NCBI RefSeq assembly: GCF_016892625.1
Contig: NZ_JAFEMW010000002.1
Span: forward strand, 496,001-560,000
Source of the DNA: Brevibacterium sp. RIT 803
Lineage (GTDB): Bacteria; Actinomycetota; Actinomycetes; Actinomycetales; Brevibacteriaceae
Reading direction: 5' to 3'
DNA length: 64,000 nt
The notes beneath the pieces are model-generated. The model searched no databases, was not told the origin of the DNA, and saw only the letters and a program-made list of their open reading frames with translations. Position numbers and translations under genes: made by a program. This document shows, one piece after another, positions 62,329 to 64,000 of this stretch. How positions within the stretch are numbered: the first letter of the stretch is position 1; each line of letters starts with the position of its first letter.

Positions 62329-63840
62329 ATGGATCTGCAACTCATCGTGGCGCTCATCGCCGGGATCGCGACGATCGTCGTCATCGTCTTAGCGACCCGC
62401 CTCGACGCCTTCATCGCGCTTCTCACGGCAGCGGTCGTCACCGGCATCGTCGCCGGTCAGGACCTACTCTCACTCATCGACGCCATCACCACCGGCTTCG
62501 GCAACACGCTGGCCAGCATCGGCATCGTCATCGGCCTGGGTGTCGGAATCGGCAAGATCCTCGAGGTCTCCGGTGCCGCGGACTCCCTGGCCCGTGCCTT
62601 CCTGAGCGCCTTCGGCAAGGGCCGCGAGCCTTGGGCCATGGGCACCGTGGGCTCACTCGTGTCCATCCCGGTCTTCTGCGACTCCGGCTACGTCATCATG
62701 AACCCACTGGCCCGCTCGATCGCCCGCGTCAAGCGCGGCGGATACGTCACCCTCGCTCTCGCCCTTGGCTGCGGCATGACGTTGACCCACCATATGGTCC
62801 CACCGACCCCAGGACCGCTTGCCGCGACAGGCATCCTCGGCGCCGACATCGGTGCCGTCATCCTCACCGGCCTCATCTTCACCGTCATCCTCCTCCCGGT
62901 CGTCGTCATCTACGCCCGTTGGATCGGACCGAAACTCGAACCCGTGCTCAACGCAAAGGTCAAGCACGACGTATACGGCTCGGTCACGACCACCTCAGCG
63001 GAAGGACATGCCGCAGGCGGGACCCGCGACAGCGGCAGCGCGGATGCTGGCCACGGCGAAGTTGCCACCGCGACTGATGACAACGCGGACGCCGCAGCCT
63101 CTGACGACAACGCGGACACCGTCAACAGCGAAACCGGTTCGACGAAGAGGCCCGGAGCCTTCCTCGGATTCCTCCCGCTCATCGTTCCCCTGCTGCTCAT
63201 CGTCGCCAACACCGTATCGACGGCCATCGACAAGAGCGCCCAAGGTGAGCTCTCCGGCGACGCCTACGAGCCTTCGTCCTGGGTCGCCCCGCTGGCCTTC
63301 CTCGGCAACCCGGTCATCGCGCTGATGATCGGCCTCGTCCTCGCCGTCTACACCCTGCTGCCCCGCGTGACTCCACGCAATAAGGTGCAGAACTGGTTGG
63401 CCGATGCAGCCGCCTCGGCGGGCCTCATCCTGCTCATCACCGGTGCCGGTGGAGCCTTCGGCATGGTGCTCACCGAATCAGGTGTCGGTGATGCCCTCGC
63501 CGAGGCGATCGCCTCGATCAGCCTTCCGGCCTTCCTCGTGCCCTTCCTCATCGCCTCCCTGGTGCGCATCGCACAGGGTTCGGGAACGGTCGCGATGATC
63601 ACCGCGGCCTCGGTCACCGCTCCGCTCATCGCCCCGCTCGGTCTGAGCCCACTGGTCGCGGTCATGGCCTGCACCGCGGGCTCGATGGTCTTCTCCTACT
63701 TCAACGACTCCTACTTCTGGGTCGTCACCCGCTTCACCGGCCTCGACGGCATCAACGCCATCAAGGGCTGGTCGGGCATCACCACCGCTGTGTGGGCCGG
63801 TTCCATTCCGCTGCTGTTCGTGCTCGACTTGATCGTATGA
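62329..63840 (+). CDS. GntP family gluconate/sugar-acid permease
   Basis: 503 residues, about 12-14 helices. GVGIGKILEVSGAADSLARAFL near 72, SLVSIPVFCDSGYVIMNPLARSIA near 110 and HHMVPPTPGPLAATGILGADIGAVI near 145 are GntP signatures; GSGTVAMITAASVTAPL and FSYFNDSYFWVVTRFTG recur in the second half. A 50-residue acidic, Ala/Asp/Ser-rich cytoplasmic loop (about residues 215-270) is longer than in E. coli GntP. Start 62329 has GCGGAGG 6 nt upstream. Its stop overlaps the kinase gene, which defines the pathway. Confidence 0.9.
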   Translation: MDLQLIVALIAGIATIVVIVLATRLDAFIALLTAAVVTGIVAGQDLLSLIDAITTGFGNTLASIGIVIGLGVGIGKILEVSGAADSLARAFLSAFGKGREPWAMGTVGSLVSIPVFCDSGYVIMNPLARSIARVKRGGYVTLALALGCGMTLTHHMVPPTPGPLAATGILGADIGAVILTGLIFTVILLPVVVIYARWIGPKLEPVLNAKVKHDVYGSVTTTSAEGHAAGGTRDSGSADAGHGEVATATDDNADAAASDDNADTVNSETGSTKRPGAFLGFLPLIVPLLLIVANTVSTAIDKSAQGELSGDAYEPSSWVAPLAFLGNPVIALMIGLVLAVYTLLPRVTPRNKVQNWLADAAASAGLILLITGAGGAFGMVLTESGVGDALAEAIASISLPAFLVPFLIASLVRIAQGSGTVAMITAASVTAPLIAPLGLSPLVAVMACTAGSMVFSYFNDSYFWVVTRFTGLDGINAIKGWSGITTAVWAGSIPLLFVLDLIV

Positions 63841-64000
63841 GCCAGCGCAGCCCTCGTATCCTCATCGTCGCCGACGACCTCACCGGCGGCAATGCCTGCG
63901 GTGCTCTCTTCGCCGAGGCGGGTCTGCGGACCATCACCGTGACCGGGACCAGTCGGTCCGAGACGGTCAACCTCGATGACCTGCTCGACGACTACGACGC
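63837..64000 (+). CDS. Four-carbon acid sugar kinase family protein, N-terminal part (cut by window edge)
   Basis: The first 54 codons are visible. RILIVADDLTGGNACGALFAEAGLRTITVTGTSRSETV matches the N-terminal domain of the DUF1537 acid-sugar kinases (D-threonate, D-erythronate and 3-oxo-tetronate kinases), including the conserved ADDLTG motif. It phosphorylates a four-carbon sugar acid. The ATG overlaps the GntP stop (ATGA), so the two should import and activate the same acid. Truncated at 64000. Confidence 0.85.
   Translation, partial: MSQRSPRILIVADDLTGGNACGALFAEAGLRTITVTGTSRSETVNLDDLLDDYD

Overview
The window looks like a chromosomal segment of a high-GC Gram-positive actinomycete, most probably a Brevibacterium-type organism (inference). 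The grounds are GC-rich wobble positions throughout, many start codons sitting 5-8 nt after a TANNNT box (leaderless transcripts), an ectoine hydroxylase, a GPGG-motif small membrane protein, an FprA-type ferredoxin reductase module, and a dense load of catabolic and transport genes. I found no rRNA, tRNA, CRISPR array, phage gene or intact insertion sequence.

Layout. 1-9 kb: end of an MFS exporter gene and its divergent LysR regulator, a phospholipase-D/cardiolipin-synthase-like protein, Dps, small stress or envelope proteins including a membrane-anchored repeat protein, a macrolide-phosphotransferase-like kinase and a flavin disulfide oxidoreductase. 9.2-14.3 kb: six-gene operon joined by 4-nt overlaps, encoding a split HcnABC/D-hydroxyproline-dehydrogenase-like oxidoreductase, a DctM-like transporter and a racemase. 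14.4-18.6 kb: LysR, YfcC permease, fructosamine-kinase-like protein and DUF429 protein. 18.8-22.2 kb: a less GC-biased block with a FAD amine oxidase, a POT peptide transporter and a cupin regulator, bordered by a relic of a second YfcC gene.

22.3-26.7 kb holds the most unusual gene: one polypeptide with a cytochrome P450, an FprA/adrenodoxin-reductase-type FAD module and a C-terminal flavodoxin, divergent from a LysR regulator. 26.8-30.7 kb: AraC regulator and a three-gene cassette (carboxymuconolactone-decarboxylase-like, 3-hydroxyisobutyrate-dehydrogenase-like, MHS transporter). 30.8-39.5 kb: PaaX-like regulator facing an MHS transporter, CoA ligase, crotonase, acetoacetyl-CoA synthetase, 3-hydroxyacyl-CoA dehydrogenase and amidohydrolase, a thiolase-free aryl or acyl side-chain degradation set. 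39.8-42.4 kb: SDR, acetamidase/formamidase and PAP2 phosphatase.

42.5-47.1 kb: PadR regulator, LigM-like tetrahydrofolate-dependent O-demethylase, MetF and an aromatic-acid symporter, with matching palindromes in the two divergent promoters. 47.2-59 kb: DUF805 protein, ectD, acyl-CoA dehydrogenase, dicarboxylate symporter, secreted protein, D-cysteine desulfhydrase-like enzyme, RraA-like protein, butanediol-dehydrogenase-like enzyme, lipoprotein and thiamine-diphosphate enzyme. 59-64 kb: catechol-2,3-dioxygenase-like VOC protein behind a MarR-like operator, a CopB-type copper ATPase behind a CsoR-like operator, a GntP permease and the start of a four-carbon acid-sugar kinase.

Taken together the region reads as accessory catabolic equipment: repeated modules of transporter, regulator and redox enzymes for aromatic, methoxylated, amino-acid-like and sugar-acid substrates.
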